From assembly GCF_020687545.1 (NCBI RefSeq), contig NZ_JAJEQX010000008.1, positions 1-64,000 of the forward strand: a stretch of DNA of 64,000 nt, read 5' to 3'. Of this stretch, positions 36,898 to 45,123 are shown piece by piece (positions within the stretch are counted from its first letter, which is position 1; every line of letters begins with the position of its first letter). A program made the position numbers and the translations under genes. This DNA is from Ruminococcus turbiniformis. Its GTDB lineage: Bacteria > Bacillota > Clostridia > Lachnospirales > Lachnospiraceae. Below the pieces are notes generated by a model that saw only the letters and a list, made by a program, of their open reading frames with translations, had not been told where the DNA came from and made no database searches.

Positions 36898-38124
36898 ATG
36901 GATGCTGTGATAAAAAGAGAAAAGGAAGGTCCGGACTACGGCCGTGCGCAGAAAGTATTTGAGAAATATCTGGATCACTATGACCGGGAGGACGGAAAAG
37001 TAAGGCTGAAGATCGTTCATACATACGGCGTGGTGGCTCAGAGCACGGCTCTTGCGGACCGCATGGGCCTCTCAAAAGAGGACAGGGAGCTGGCGAGGGT
37101 GATCGCCCTTCTGCATGATATCGGACGGTTTGAACAGTTAAAGCGGTTTGACAGCTTTCTTCCCGATACGATGGATCATGCGGCGTACGGCGTACAGATC
37201 CTTTTCGGAGACGAAGACAGCGGCAGAACAGGGATGATCCGGGAGTTTGTCCCGGAAGAGAAATGGGATGAGATCATCCGGACCGCCATCGCCAGACACA
37301 GTGATTTCGCCCTGGATGAGACGGAAGGCCTGGATGAGAGGACGCTTCTTCATGCCAGAATCATCCGGGACGCGGACAAGCTGGACAACTGCAGAGTAAA
37401 GCTTGAGGACGCCTTTGAAACATTCATGGACGCGCCGGAGGATGTGATCGGGACTTCGGAAGTCTCGCCGAAGGTGAGGGAGGACGCGCTTGCCGGCCGG
37501 AGTATCAGATCTGCCGACCGGGTTACGCCGATGGATTACTGGATCTCTTATCTGGCGTATTTTTATGATCTGAATTTTCGGGAAAGTCTGGATATTGTGG
37601 AAGAAAATGACTATGTGAGAAAGATTATACACAGGATTTCCTATTCCAATCCGGAAACAGAAGAGACAATGAAAGAGCTTGAAGAAAACCTTGTGGGGTA
37701 TGTGCGCGGGGCAAAACGGAAGAAAAGAGCAGGCGGCATGTATATAAGGCCACATCACATTCTCTGTATTCAGAAGTTTACGGGGCACGGATACAATGAA
37801 GAATTTACTGCGCATATGAGCCGTGCTGTGTCTGAGCTTGCGAAAAATCCCGGGACAGAGATTACGGCGGCGCACGGGTGCGATGATCTTTGCAAAGCAT
37901 GCCCGAACAATGAGGACGGAGTCTGCACCTCCTGCGGGAAGGTGGAGCGGATGGACGACGCTGTTCTTCGTGTCTGTGATTTCGCTTACGGGGAGAGCGC
38001 TTCGTGGGCTGAGCTGTCATCGAGAGCAAGGAAGCGGATTTTTGAGACAGATGAATTTCAGAGGATCTGTGCCGGATGCCAGTGGTTTGAACTTTGCAGA
38101 AAGACAGAGATTCATCAGAAATAG
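36898..38124 (+). CDS. HD-domain phosphohydrolase fused to DUF1284
   Basis: The 408-residue protein joins two domains. The N-terminal HD part (about 1-270) has VRLKIVHTYGV (first His), ALLHDIGRFEQ (HD pair), an AIARHSDF histidine and RDADKLDN aspartate, a full metal site as in HD phosphohydrolases. The C-terminal part (about 280-400) starts YIRPHHILCIQKFTGHGY, the DUF1284 hallmark, and has cysteine clusters CDDLCKACPN, CTSCGK and CAGCQWFELC suited to an iron-sulphur or zinc site. Substrate is unknown. ATG 36898 is chosen for GGAGAG 8 bases upstream. Confidence 0.8.
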   Translation: MDAVIKREKEGPDYGRAQKVFEKYLDHYDREDGKVRLKIVHTYGVVAQSTALADRMGLSKEDRELARVIALLHDIGRFEQLKRFDSFLPDTMDHAAYGVQILFGDEDSGRTGMIREFVPEEKWDEIIRTAIARHSDFALDETEGLDERTLLHARIIRDADKLDNCRVKLEDAFETFMDAPEDVIGTSEVSPKVREDALAGRSIRSADRVTPMDYWISYLAYFYDLNFRESLDIVEENDYVRKIIHRISYSNPETEETMKELEENLVGYVRGAKRKKRAGGMYIRPHHILCIQKFTGHGYNEEFTAHMSRAVSELAKNPGTEITAAHGCDDLCKACPNNEDGVCTSCGKVERMDDAVLRVCDFAYGESASWAELSSRARKRIFETDEFQRICAGCQWFELCRKTEIHQK

Positions 38125-38160
38125 AGCAAAACAATGCATTGTGTGAACAGGAGGAGAAAA

Positions 38161-39181
38161 ATGGAAACATATCTCGGCGAAAATATTCCGAAACTTGGAT
38201 TTGGGATGATGCGTCTTCCCATGAACGGGGAGCACATTGATGTGGAACTGACAAAAAAGATGGTAGACCGTTTTCTGGAAGAAGGGTTCTGCTACTTTGA
38301 CACAGCCTACGGGTATAATGACGGGGAGTCGGAGGCCGCGGCAAAGGAAGCCCTCGTGGACCGCTATCCGAGAGACCGTTATCTGCTGGCAACGAAGCTT
38401 CCGGCCTGGGCAGGAGCAAAGTCAAAGGAGGAGGCAGAGAAGCCACTTCTTCGATGACTATGATATCTGGAATTTTGTGCAGGAGAGGAAAAAAGAGGGG
38501 CTGATCCGCCACGTGGGATTCTCCATGCATGACAAGGCGGATGTACTGGACGAGATCCTGACCGCCCATCCGGAGATGGAGTTTGTTCAGCTTCAGATCA
38601 ACTATGCAGACTGGGAAGATCCGACCATCGAATCCCGCAAATGCTATGAGGTGGCAAGAAAGCACGGAAAGCCGATCATCATAATGGAACCGGTGAAGGG
38701 CGGTTCCCTTTCCGAACCGCCAAAGGAGGTTTCGGATATTCTGAAAGCGGTGAATCCGGACGCGTCGCCGTCTTCCTGGGCGGTCCGTTTCGCCTCGTCG
38801 CTGGACGGCATTATTACAGTGCTCTCTGGGATGTCCAATCTGGAGCAGATGGAGGACAACCTTTCCTATATGAAGGAATTTCAGCCGCTGACAGAGGAAG
38901 AATATAAGGCGATCGCCTCGGCGCGGGAGAAATATAATTCCTATCCGAAGGTTCCATGTACGGCCTGCGCGTACTGTATGAAGGAATGCCCGAAAAACAT
39001 TGCCATTTACGGAACATTCCAGGCATACAATATCTACACGATGTACCGGGATCTGAAGATCGCGAAAGGAAAGTATAAGTGGAACACGGACGGACACGGA
39101 TATGACAGTAAAGACCGGAAGCATGCGGTTGCGATCGGGGCAGCCCTGCCTTTTGTCAGTGAGTTCCTCTCAGAGGTCTGA
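38161..39181 (+). pseudogene. Aldo/keto reductase, internally deleted and frameshifted
   Basis: Frame one (from ATG 38161) encodes a normal start: LGFGMMRLP, FDTAYGYNDGESE (catalytic Asp/Tyr region), LATKLPAWAGAKSKEEAEK, then runs into TGA at 38455-38457. The second half resumes in the +1 frame at CAC 38444 with HFFDDYDIWNFVQERKKEG and continues to a ferredoxin-like tail, CTACAYCMKECPKN, ending at 39181. Family members have about 25-30 residues between these points (the segment with a YFDYYLLHN motif), so an out-of-frame deletion of roughly 80 bases is inferred. The product should be inactive. It converges with and overlaps the next gene by 12 bases. Confidence 0.85.
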
Positions 39182-40006
39182 CTCCTCCCTCACCTGGTAC
39201 ACATCCGTCCTTAAACTGTTCATCACCGGAATTTGCTCCCGGACTTTTTCAACTTCTGTAAGATCCAGCTCCGTAAATACAAGCTCTTCCCCGGCGTCTG
39301 CCTGGGAAAGTATCCGTCCCCACGGATCAGCGGCAATGCTGTGGCCCCATGACACATAGGAGGCCGATTCGTCCCGGGCGGAGGATGTTCCGACGACGAA
39401 GAGCTGATTATTCACTGCCTGAGAGCGGAAGAGAAGCTCCCAGTGCATGGGGCCTGTCGTCAGATTGAAGGCTGCGGGTACAAGAACTATCCGCGCGCCT
39501 TTTAGCGCCATGAGGCGGAAAAGCTCCGGGAAGCGGATGTCAAAGCAGACGGCAAGGCCGACGGGGCCGAACTCGGTGGAAAAGACGGTGACTGAATCTC
39601 CTGCCGAGAGTATGTCAGATTCCCGGAAATGCTGTCCGCCCTTTACGCCGATATCGAAAAGGTGCATTTTCCGGTGCTTTGCGGCCTGTCTGCCGTCAGG
39701 GGAGAAGACGTATGCCGTATTGTAAATCCTCCCGTCTGCCGTCCTTTCGGGGATCGTGCCGGCAGAGAGCCAGATATGGAAAGAACGTGCCAGATCCGAA
39801 CAGAGCTGCCATACAGAGCCGCCTTCCGGTTCGGCGAATACGGGGAACGACTTTATATCATAGGGACAGCAGAACATCTCGGGCAGAGCGAGAAGCTCTG
39901 CGTTTTTTTCTGTGCATGTTTCCATTGTCTTCTTCAGATAATCCGCCAGAGTGTCCCGGTCAGTGATCACGGGCATCTGAGCCTGTGCAATCCGGAGTCT
40001 GTCCAT
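39170..40006 (-). CDS. Carbon-nitrogen hydrolase (nitrilase family)
   Basis: Omega-amidase/nitrilase-superfamily amidohydrolase. The 278-residue protein carries the Glu-Lys-Cys triad: LALPEMF (Glu), KHRKMHLFDI (Lys) and AVCFDIRFPE (Cys). Close relatives are omega-amidases or ureido-/N-carbamoyl hydrolases; the exact substrate is not predictable. ATG 40006 follows AAAGGAGGAAGCAAG; the frame extends upstream through a dispersed repeat and is not used. It lies downstream of the lacI-type gene on the same strand, but a repeat separates them. Confidence 0.88.
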   Translation of the reverse strand: MDRLRIAQAQMPVITDRDTLADYLKKTMETCTEKNAELLALPEMFCCPYDIKSFPVFAEPEGGSVWQLCSDLARSFHIWLSAGTIPERTADGRIYNTAYVFSPDGRQAAKHRKMHLFDIGVKGGQHFRESDILSAGDSVTVFSTEFGPVGLAVCFDIRFPELFRLMALKGARIVLVPAAFNLTTGPMHWELLFRSQAVNNQLFVVGTSSARDESASYVSWGHSIAADPWGRILSQADAGEELVFTELDLTEVEKVREQIPVMNSLRTDVYQVREESDL

Positions 40007-40028
40007 TCTTGCTTCCTCCTTTATTCCC

Positions 40029-40066
40029 GCGGGCAACGAGCCAAGCGGACATGCCTGCATGTCCGT
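40029..40066 (+). repeat. Dispersed palindromic repeat, copy D (variant)
   Basis: GGGCAACGAGCCAAGC resembles the left part of copy C but is followed by a different perfect palindrome, GGACATGC-CT-GCATGTCC (40047-40064). The sequence changes while both the position of the stem and the loop bases are kept. Confidence 0.5.
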
Positions 40067-40095
40067 TCCCCGTCTGTTTCTCAGCCATTCTTCCG

Positions 40096-41127
40096 TCATT
40101 CCTTTGCCATTCTCCTGTCTTGCTCTTCGGATCTTACCGGAGCTGTAGACTGCCGCGCCATCAGTTCTGCGTGGAGAAGCATCGTGCCGATGGACACGCC
40201 GTTTAACAGGCTGCTTAACGCATAGAAACCGCTTTTCCCAAGTTCAGTCCGGTCCTGCCGCACAGTAGTCAGCGGAGGGGACGTATAGGGAGCGAGAGGA
40301 ATATCGTCGAAGCCGACAATGCTGATATCCCGCGGCACCTGGTATCCCATCTGCTGGCACTGGGTGATAGCTGCGCTGGCGAAAGTATCCTGGCAGCAGA
40401 TGACGGCGGTCATCCCTTCCTTTAAAAGCCGGGGAAGATGCTTTTCCATACATTCTGAGAGATAGTAGGAACATCCGGCGTAAGAAGAGTCAGCTTTCAG
40501 GCCGTGGCTGTGCATGGCCTGAAAAAAAGCCCTGTGGCGGACCTGCATGATATGTGACCCGAGAGCACTGCTTAAATAGCCGATCTTCTGGTGCCCCAGT
40601 TTTTTCAGATATCCGACGGCCAGTTCCATTCCTTCGTTATTGTCGATCCCGACATATGCCGTATTCGGGTTCCCGATCATATGATTGTCATACAGAACGG
40701 CAGGAGTGCGGCTGGATGAAAACTCTTTCATCCACGGTTCTCCCAGAGAAAATCCGAGGATGAAGGAGCCGGCGAAGTCATTTTGCAGCATGAAGATATC
40801 ATAAGTGATTTCACGCTGAAATTTTACGTCCAGAGGAATGATCTCTACCTCATATCCGGCCGGCTCGGCCATCTGCCTGAAGCCCATGATGATGTCGTAC
40901 GCGAAATGGTGCGGCTCAAGATATTCAATGTTGTCTTTCTGGACGATCACGCACAGCCTGCGTGTTGGCTTTTTATAGCGGCGGAGCCTTGTATATCCCA
41001 GCTCGACGGCTGTTTCGAGCACTTGTTTTTGTAATGTTTCGCTGATATCAGGAGCATTGTTCAGAGCTTTTGAAACAGTACCCTTTGAAATTCCCAGTTT
41101 ATCAGCAATATCCTGAATTGTTGTCAT
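40096..41127 (-). CDS. LacI family transcriptional regulator (maltodextrin locus)
   Basis: The 343-residue repressor has an N-terminal helix-turn-helix (MTTIQDIADKLGISKGTVSKALN) and a hinge, then a periplasmic-binding-protein-like sugar domain with SIVGFDDIPLAPYTSPPLTT near the C-terminus. It is divergent from the malEFG genes, which strongly suggests that it regulates them and the following glycosidases in response to a maltodextrin. It has its own promoter overlapped by an inverted GAAAC/GTTTC pair that may serve autoregulation. Confidence 0.9.
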   Translation of the reverse strand: MTTIQDIADKLGISKGTVSKALNNAPDISETLQKQVLETAVELGYTRLRRYKKPTRRLCVIVQKDNIEYLEPHHFAYDIIMGFRQMAEPAGYEVEIIPLDVKFQREITYDIFMLQNDFAGSFILGFSLGEPWMKEFSSSRTPAVLYDNHMIGNPNTAYVGIDNNEGMELAVGYLKKLGHQKIGYLSSALGSHIMQVRHRAFFQAMHSHGLKADSSYAGCSYYLSECMEKHLPRLLKEGMTAVICCQDTFASAAITQCQQMGYQVPRDISIVGFDDIPLAPYTSPPLTTVRQDRTELGKSGFYALSSLLNGVSIGTMLLHAELMARQSTAPVRSEEQDRRMAKE

Positions 41128-41154
41128 AGAAAATCCCTGCCTTTTACTCCTATT

Positions 41155-41183
41155 ATTATATAGAAAAGAGAAACGAAATTCAA
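41155..41183 (-). promoter_or_regulatory. Promoter of the lacI-type gene
   Basis: On the minus strand TTGAAT (41183-41178), 17-base spacer, TATAAT (41160-41155). GAAAC/GTTTC inverted pairs spaced by 13 bases (41170-41192) flank the -35 and could be an operator. Confidence 0.65.
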
Positions 41184-41348
41184 TGCTGTTTCTATATTGA
41201 AGGCATTGCAGAATATTACGGTTTTGAAAAGTTTCGAAAAAGGAAAAACGGGGAGTGGGCGATTATAGAGATATGAAAAAATATTGCACAAATTTCACAA
41301 AAGGAAATTGTATAAAACAGATAAAAATAAAAAATATGTAAAAAAATA

Positions 41349-41405
41349 TTGACGATTTTGTTAAGAAAGCCTATGATGAGGATAGCGAAACAATACGAAA
41401 CAATA
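41349..41405 (+). promoter_or_regulatory. malEFG promoter with tandem operator-like repeat
   Basis: TTGACG (41349-41354), 17-base spacer, TATGAT (41372-41377). The decamer CGAAACAATA is repeated head-to-tail at 41386-41395 and 41396-41405, right at the expected start of transcription, and is a good candidate binding site. Confidence 0.65.
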
Positions 41406-41423
41406 TTAAAGGAGGATGTAAAG

Positions 41424-42659
41424 ATGAGAAGAAGAGCGGTGTCACTTCTGCTCGCTGCGCTTATGATGTCCGGCCTGGCAGTCACAGGGCTTACCGGATG
41501 CGGCAGCAGCGAAGGAGGGGAGAGCGTCCGTCTGATGGTGTGGTCTCCTTCGGAAGACCAGTCTAAGGACAGCGGAGAATGGCTGCAGACCTGCTGCGAG
41601 GCGTTTGCGGACGCGCATCCGGAATGGGATATCACTTTTGTGTATGGAGTAATGGATGAGGCAAGCGCGGGAGAACAGGTTGCCCAGGACCCGGATGCAA
41701 GCGCCGACGTATTTATGTACGCGAACAACTCTCTTGAACCTATGAGAAACGCGGACGCGATTGTAAGATTCGGAGGAAAGTACCGGGAGCAGATAGAGTC
41801 CACAAACAGCCAGGAGGTTCTGGATACGCTGATTATGGATGACAATCTGTACGGTATCCCGTTTACAACAAATACATGGTTTATGTATTACGATAAAAGT
41901 GTATTCTCGGAAGAGGATATTAAAAGTCTCGACGCAATGCTTGAGAAAGGAGTTGTATCCTTCCCGTTCGTGAACTCATGGTATCTGCCGGCCTTCTATC
42001 TCGGAAACGGATGTACCCTGTTCGGCGAGGACGGAAAAGATGAGGAGGCAGGCGTGGATTTCGGAGGAGAAAATGCGGTGGAAGTTACCAACTATCTCAT
42101 CGATCTCGAACAGAACCCGAACTTCAGGATTGATGACCTGGGCTCCGGCCTGGCGGGCTTGAGAGACGGAAGCGTGAATGCCCTCTTCTCCGGTTCATGG
42201 GATGCCAATGCAGTGAAGGAGGCGCTGGGAGACAACATAGGCGTAGCCGCACTTCCTACCTATACATTAAACGGAGAGGAAAAACAGATGTACGCGTATG
42301 CCGGCACAAAGGCAATCGGCGTGAACACCCACAGCGATTACATGGTGCAGGCGGTTGAGCTTGCCATCTGGCTCGGCAATGCGGAATCTCAGCGGCTCCA
42401 CTATGAACTTCGCCAGGTTGTACCCTGCAATACGGAACTGCTTGAGGAAGAGGATATTATGTCAGATGAACTTGTGACGGCACAGAACAATACATTCAGC
42501 TACACTTCGATCATACAGCCTCTTGTAAACCAGATGAACAACTGCTGGACTCCGGTTGAAAATATGGGCAAGGGAATCAGAAACGGGTCTGTAACCCACG
42601 ACAACGCGAAAGAGCAGACGGAGCAGATGAACGAAGCGATGAACAGCGACGGTATCTGA
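41424..42659 (+). CDS. Maltodextrin ABC transporter, solute-binding lipoprotein
   Basis: Extracellular lipoprotein that captures the sugar for the MalFG-type permease. The 411-residue protein has a signal peptide with lipobox LTGC (Cys26), followed by a Gly/Ser linker and an SBP family 1 fold (VRLMVWSPSEDQSKDSGEW at the start, YGIPFTTNTWFMYYDKSVF in the middle). AAAGGAGG precedes ATG 41424. It is first in an operon with two permeases. The four amylolytic enzymes downstream make maltooligosaccharides the likely ligand. Confidence 0.9.
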   Translation: MRRRAVSLLLAALMMSGLAVTGLTGCGSSEGGESVRLMVWSPSEDQSKDSGEWLQTCCEAFADAHPEWDITFVYGVMDEASAGEQVAQDPDASADVFMYANNSLEPMRNADAIVRFGGKYREQIESTNSQEVLDTLIMDDNLYGIPFTTNTWFMYYDKSVFSEEDIKSLDAMLEKGVVSFPFVNSWYLPAFYLGNGCTLFGEDGKDEEAGVDFGGENAVEVTNYLIDLEQNPNFRIDDLGSGLAGLRDGSVNALFSGSWDANAVKEALGDNIGVAALPTYTLNGEEKQMYAYAGTKAIGVNTHSDYMVQAVELAIWLGNAESQRLHYELRQVVPCNTELLEEEDIMSDELVTAQNNTFSYTSIIQPLVNQMNNCWTPVENMGKGIRNGSVTHDNAKEQTEQMNEAMNSDGI

Positions 42660-42702
42660 TCCGGCGCGTGAGAATGCAATAGAATATGACGAGGTGAAGA
42701 GG

Positions 42703-44082
42703 ATGGGAATTTTGAAAAAAAGAGTCAATGATTTTCCGACTCCCTATACATGCAGAAGAGCAGTCAGTGAAGGCGATATGGCGACAAAGCTTACCATGGT
42801 GCTCATGGGTTTCGGAAATATGGTGCACGGCCAGATTGTAAAGGGCCTTCTTTTCCTGGCTGTGGAAGTGGCATATGTGGTTTTTATGATTGTAAACGGC
42901 GCGGGATTCCTGGCAATGCTTCCTTCACTCGGCTCAGTGGAGCAGAAGGAAGTGTGGGATGAGGCACAGCAGATTTACGTGTATACGGGAGGAGACCAGT
43001 CCGTACTGATTCTTCTTTACGGTGTGGCAACAGTGATTCTGACCGGACTGATGGTATGTGCCTGGATGTGTTCTCTCAGAAGCGCGTACAAGGCAGAGTG
43101 CCTGGCAAGGGAAGGCAGGCATGTAAACAGTTTCAGAGAGGATTTAAAATCGCTCCTCCATGAGAACCTGCACCGGCTTCTCATGACGCCGCCAATGGTT
43201 TTCATCGGCGCGTTCACAATCCTGCCGCTGATCTTTATGATCTGTATGGCATTTACAAACTACAGTAAAATTGACAGCCATCTGATGCTTTTTGACTGGG
43301 TAGGTCTTGACAATTTCAAGGCTCTGTTTGACTCAAGCAGTATTCTTGGAAGCACCTTCTGGTCTGTACTTGGATGGACGCTTGTGTGGGCGTTTTTCGC
43401 GACATTTTCCAACTATATCTTCGGAATGATCATCTCACTTATGATCAACCGGAAGGGAACGAGGGCGAAAGGGTTCTGGAGATTCTGCTTTGTCCTTTCC
43501 TGCGCGGTGCCCATGTTTGTTTCGCTTCTGATCATGAGGACAATGCTTCAGCCGGAAGGGGCTGTCAACGTCCTGTTAAGGAACCTGGGGCTGATCGCTT
43601 CAGACGCAAGCCTTCCGTTCTTTACAGACCCCACCTGGGCGAGAGTGACGGTCATCGTTGTAAATATCTGGGTCGGCGTACCTTATACACTGCTTCAGCT
43701 TACCGGTGTACTCCAGAATATCCCGGGAGAGCTCTACGAGGCGGCCCAGGTGGACGGAGCCAACGCGATTCAGACATTTACGAAGATTACGCTGCCGTAT
43801 ATGCTGTACGTGACAACTCCGTACCTGATTGTTACATTTACAGGAAATGTCAACAACTTCAACGTAATCTATCTGCTTTCGGGAGGCGATCCTGTCACCG
43901 ATCTGTCGTCCACGGCAGGTAAGACGGACCTGCTTGTCACATGGCTGTACAAGCTGACGGTCGACAAGCAATACTACAATATCGGCGCGGTTATCGGTAT
44001 TCTGACATTTATTATTCTGGCGATCGGCGCGCTGTTTACATACCGCAACAGTAAATCATACAAAGAAGAAGGAGGGTTCTAA
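42703..44082 (+). CDS. Maltodextrin ABC transporter permease (MalF type)
   Basis: Inner-membrane subunit of 459 residues. The first about 140 residues carry extra membrane segments before the permease core, as in Firmicutes MalF-like proteins. The ATPase-docking EAA loop is YEAAQVDGANAIQTFTKITLP. ATG 42703 is taken for GAGG at 42691-42694; an in-frame GTG at 42694 is less likely. It ends 3 bases before malG. Confidence 0.92.
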   Translation: MGILKKRVNDFPTPYTCRRAVSEGDMATKLTMVLMGFGNMVHGQIVKGLLFLAVEVAYVVFMIVNGAGFLAMLPSLGSVEQKEVWDEAQQIYVYTGGDQSVLILLYGVATVILTGLMVCAWMCSLRSAYKAECLAREGRHVNSFREDLKSLLHENLHRLLMTPPMVFIGAFTILPLIFMICMAFTNYSKIDSHLMLFDWVGLDNFKALFDSSSILGSTFWSVLGWTLVWAFFATFSNYIFGMIISLMINRKGTRAKGFWRFCFVLSCAVPMFVSLLIMRTMLQPEGAVNVLLRNLGLIASDASLPFFTDPTWARVTVIVVNIWVGVPYTLLQLTGVLQNIPGELYEAAQVDGANAIQTFTKITLPYMLYVTTPYLIVTFTGNVNNFNVIYLLSGGDPVTDLSSTAGKTDLLVTWLYKLTVDKQYYNIGAVIGILTFIILAIGALFTYRNSKSYKEEGGF

Positions 44083-44085
44083 GAC

Positions 44086-44958
44086 ATGGCTGGAAAGAAA
44101 ATGCAGTCCGCTAGCAGAAAGCGTTTTATTAACAACACGATTGTCCATGTGATTCTTGCAGTCCTGGCCGTGATCTGGGTATTTCCCATCGTGTGGGTGA
44201 TCCTGACCAGTTTCCGCGCGGAGAAGGGTTCCTACGTGTCCACGTTCCTTCCCCAGTCCTATACACTGGACAATTACATCAGGCTGTTTACAGATACAAC
44301 GATTTTAAACTTCCCGCAGATGTTTATGAACACACTGTTTATCGCCATCTGCTCCTGCATACTGGCGACGTTCTATGTGCTGGCCGTGTCCTACTGCCTG
44401 TCAAGGCTTCGCTTTAAGCTGAGGAAACCATATATGAACATGGCTATGATTCTGGGACTGTTCCCCGGATTTATGTCCATGATCGCAGTATACTTTATCT
44501 TAAAGGCTTTGGGAATGACAGAAGGAAATCTGATCAAGCTGGCGCTCATTCTTGTATACTCGGGCGGAGCCGGGCTCTCTTTCCAGATTGCCAAGGGATT
44601 CTTTGACACCATCCCCATGGCGGTGGATGAGGCGGCAATTCTGGACGGGTGTACAAGATGGCAGATATTTACAAAGATCACGCTTCCTTTAAGCAAGCCG
44701 ATCGTCGTGTATACAGTACTTACCTCCTTTATGTCCCCATGGCTGGATTTCATCTTCGCAAAGGTGATATGCCGGGCAAACTCTGACCAGTATACAATTG
44801 CCATCGGACTTTGGAGGATGCTCGAGAAAGAATACATAGACAGCTGGTACACCTGCTTTGCGGCAGGGGCGGTGCTGATCTCGATTCCGATCGCCGCACT
44901 GTTCCTGTATATGCAGAGATACTATGTGGACGGAATGTCCGGCGCGGTCAAAGGATAA
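44086..44958 (+). CDS. Maltodextrin ABC transporter permease (MalG type)
   Basis: Second inner-membrane subunit, 290 residues with six predicted spans. The EAA loop is DEAAILDGCTRWQIFTKITLP. GAAGGAGGG before the stop of malF serves as its ribosome binding site, so the two are translationally coupled. No MalK/MsmK-like ATPase is in the window; Firmicutes often use one shared ATPase encoded elsewhere. Confidence 0.93.
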   Translation: MAGKKMQSASRKRFINNTIVHVILAVLAVIWVFPIVWVILTSFRAEKGSYVSTFLPQSYTLDNYIRLFTDTTILNFPQMFMNTLFIAICSCILATFYVLAVSYCLSRLRFKLRKPYMNMAMILGLFPGFMSMIAVYFILKALGMTEGNLIKLALILVYSGGAGLSFQIAKGFFDTIPMAVDEAAILDGCTRWQIFTKITLPLSKPIVVYTVLTSFMSPWLDFIFAKVICRANSDQYTIAIGLWRMLEKEYIDSWYTCFAAGAVLISIPIAALFLYMQRYYVDGMSGAVKG

Positions 44959-44982
44959 CGCCTGTCTGCAATGTAAATATGA

Positions 44983-45028
44983 AAGCCTGCAGGATAGATG
45001 CCGACGGCAGTATCCATCCTGCAGGCTT
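44983..45028 (+). terminator. Hairpin between malG and the glycosidase genes
   Basis: AAGCCTGCAGGAT and ATCCTGCAGGCTT form a perfect 13-bp stem with a 20-base loop. No U-tract follows, so partial termination or mRNA end protection of the transporter segment is more likely than a full stop. Confidence 0.55.
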
Positions 45029-45123
45029 ATGTCTACCGCAGAATGGGCGGCTTTCCGGCCGGCAGGGCATCAAGGCGGACAGAGGGAACGCTTTGCAATA
45101 AACAGAAGAAAGGCATACTGATT

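Noticed and set aside
37862-39124. 420-codon open frame antisense to the HD and aldo/keto reductase genes
   Set aside because: Shadow frame; no ribosome binding site or family motif.
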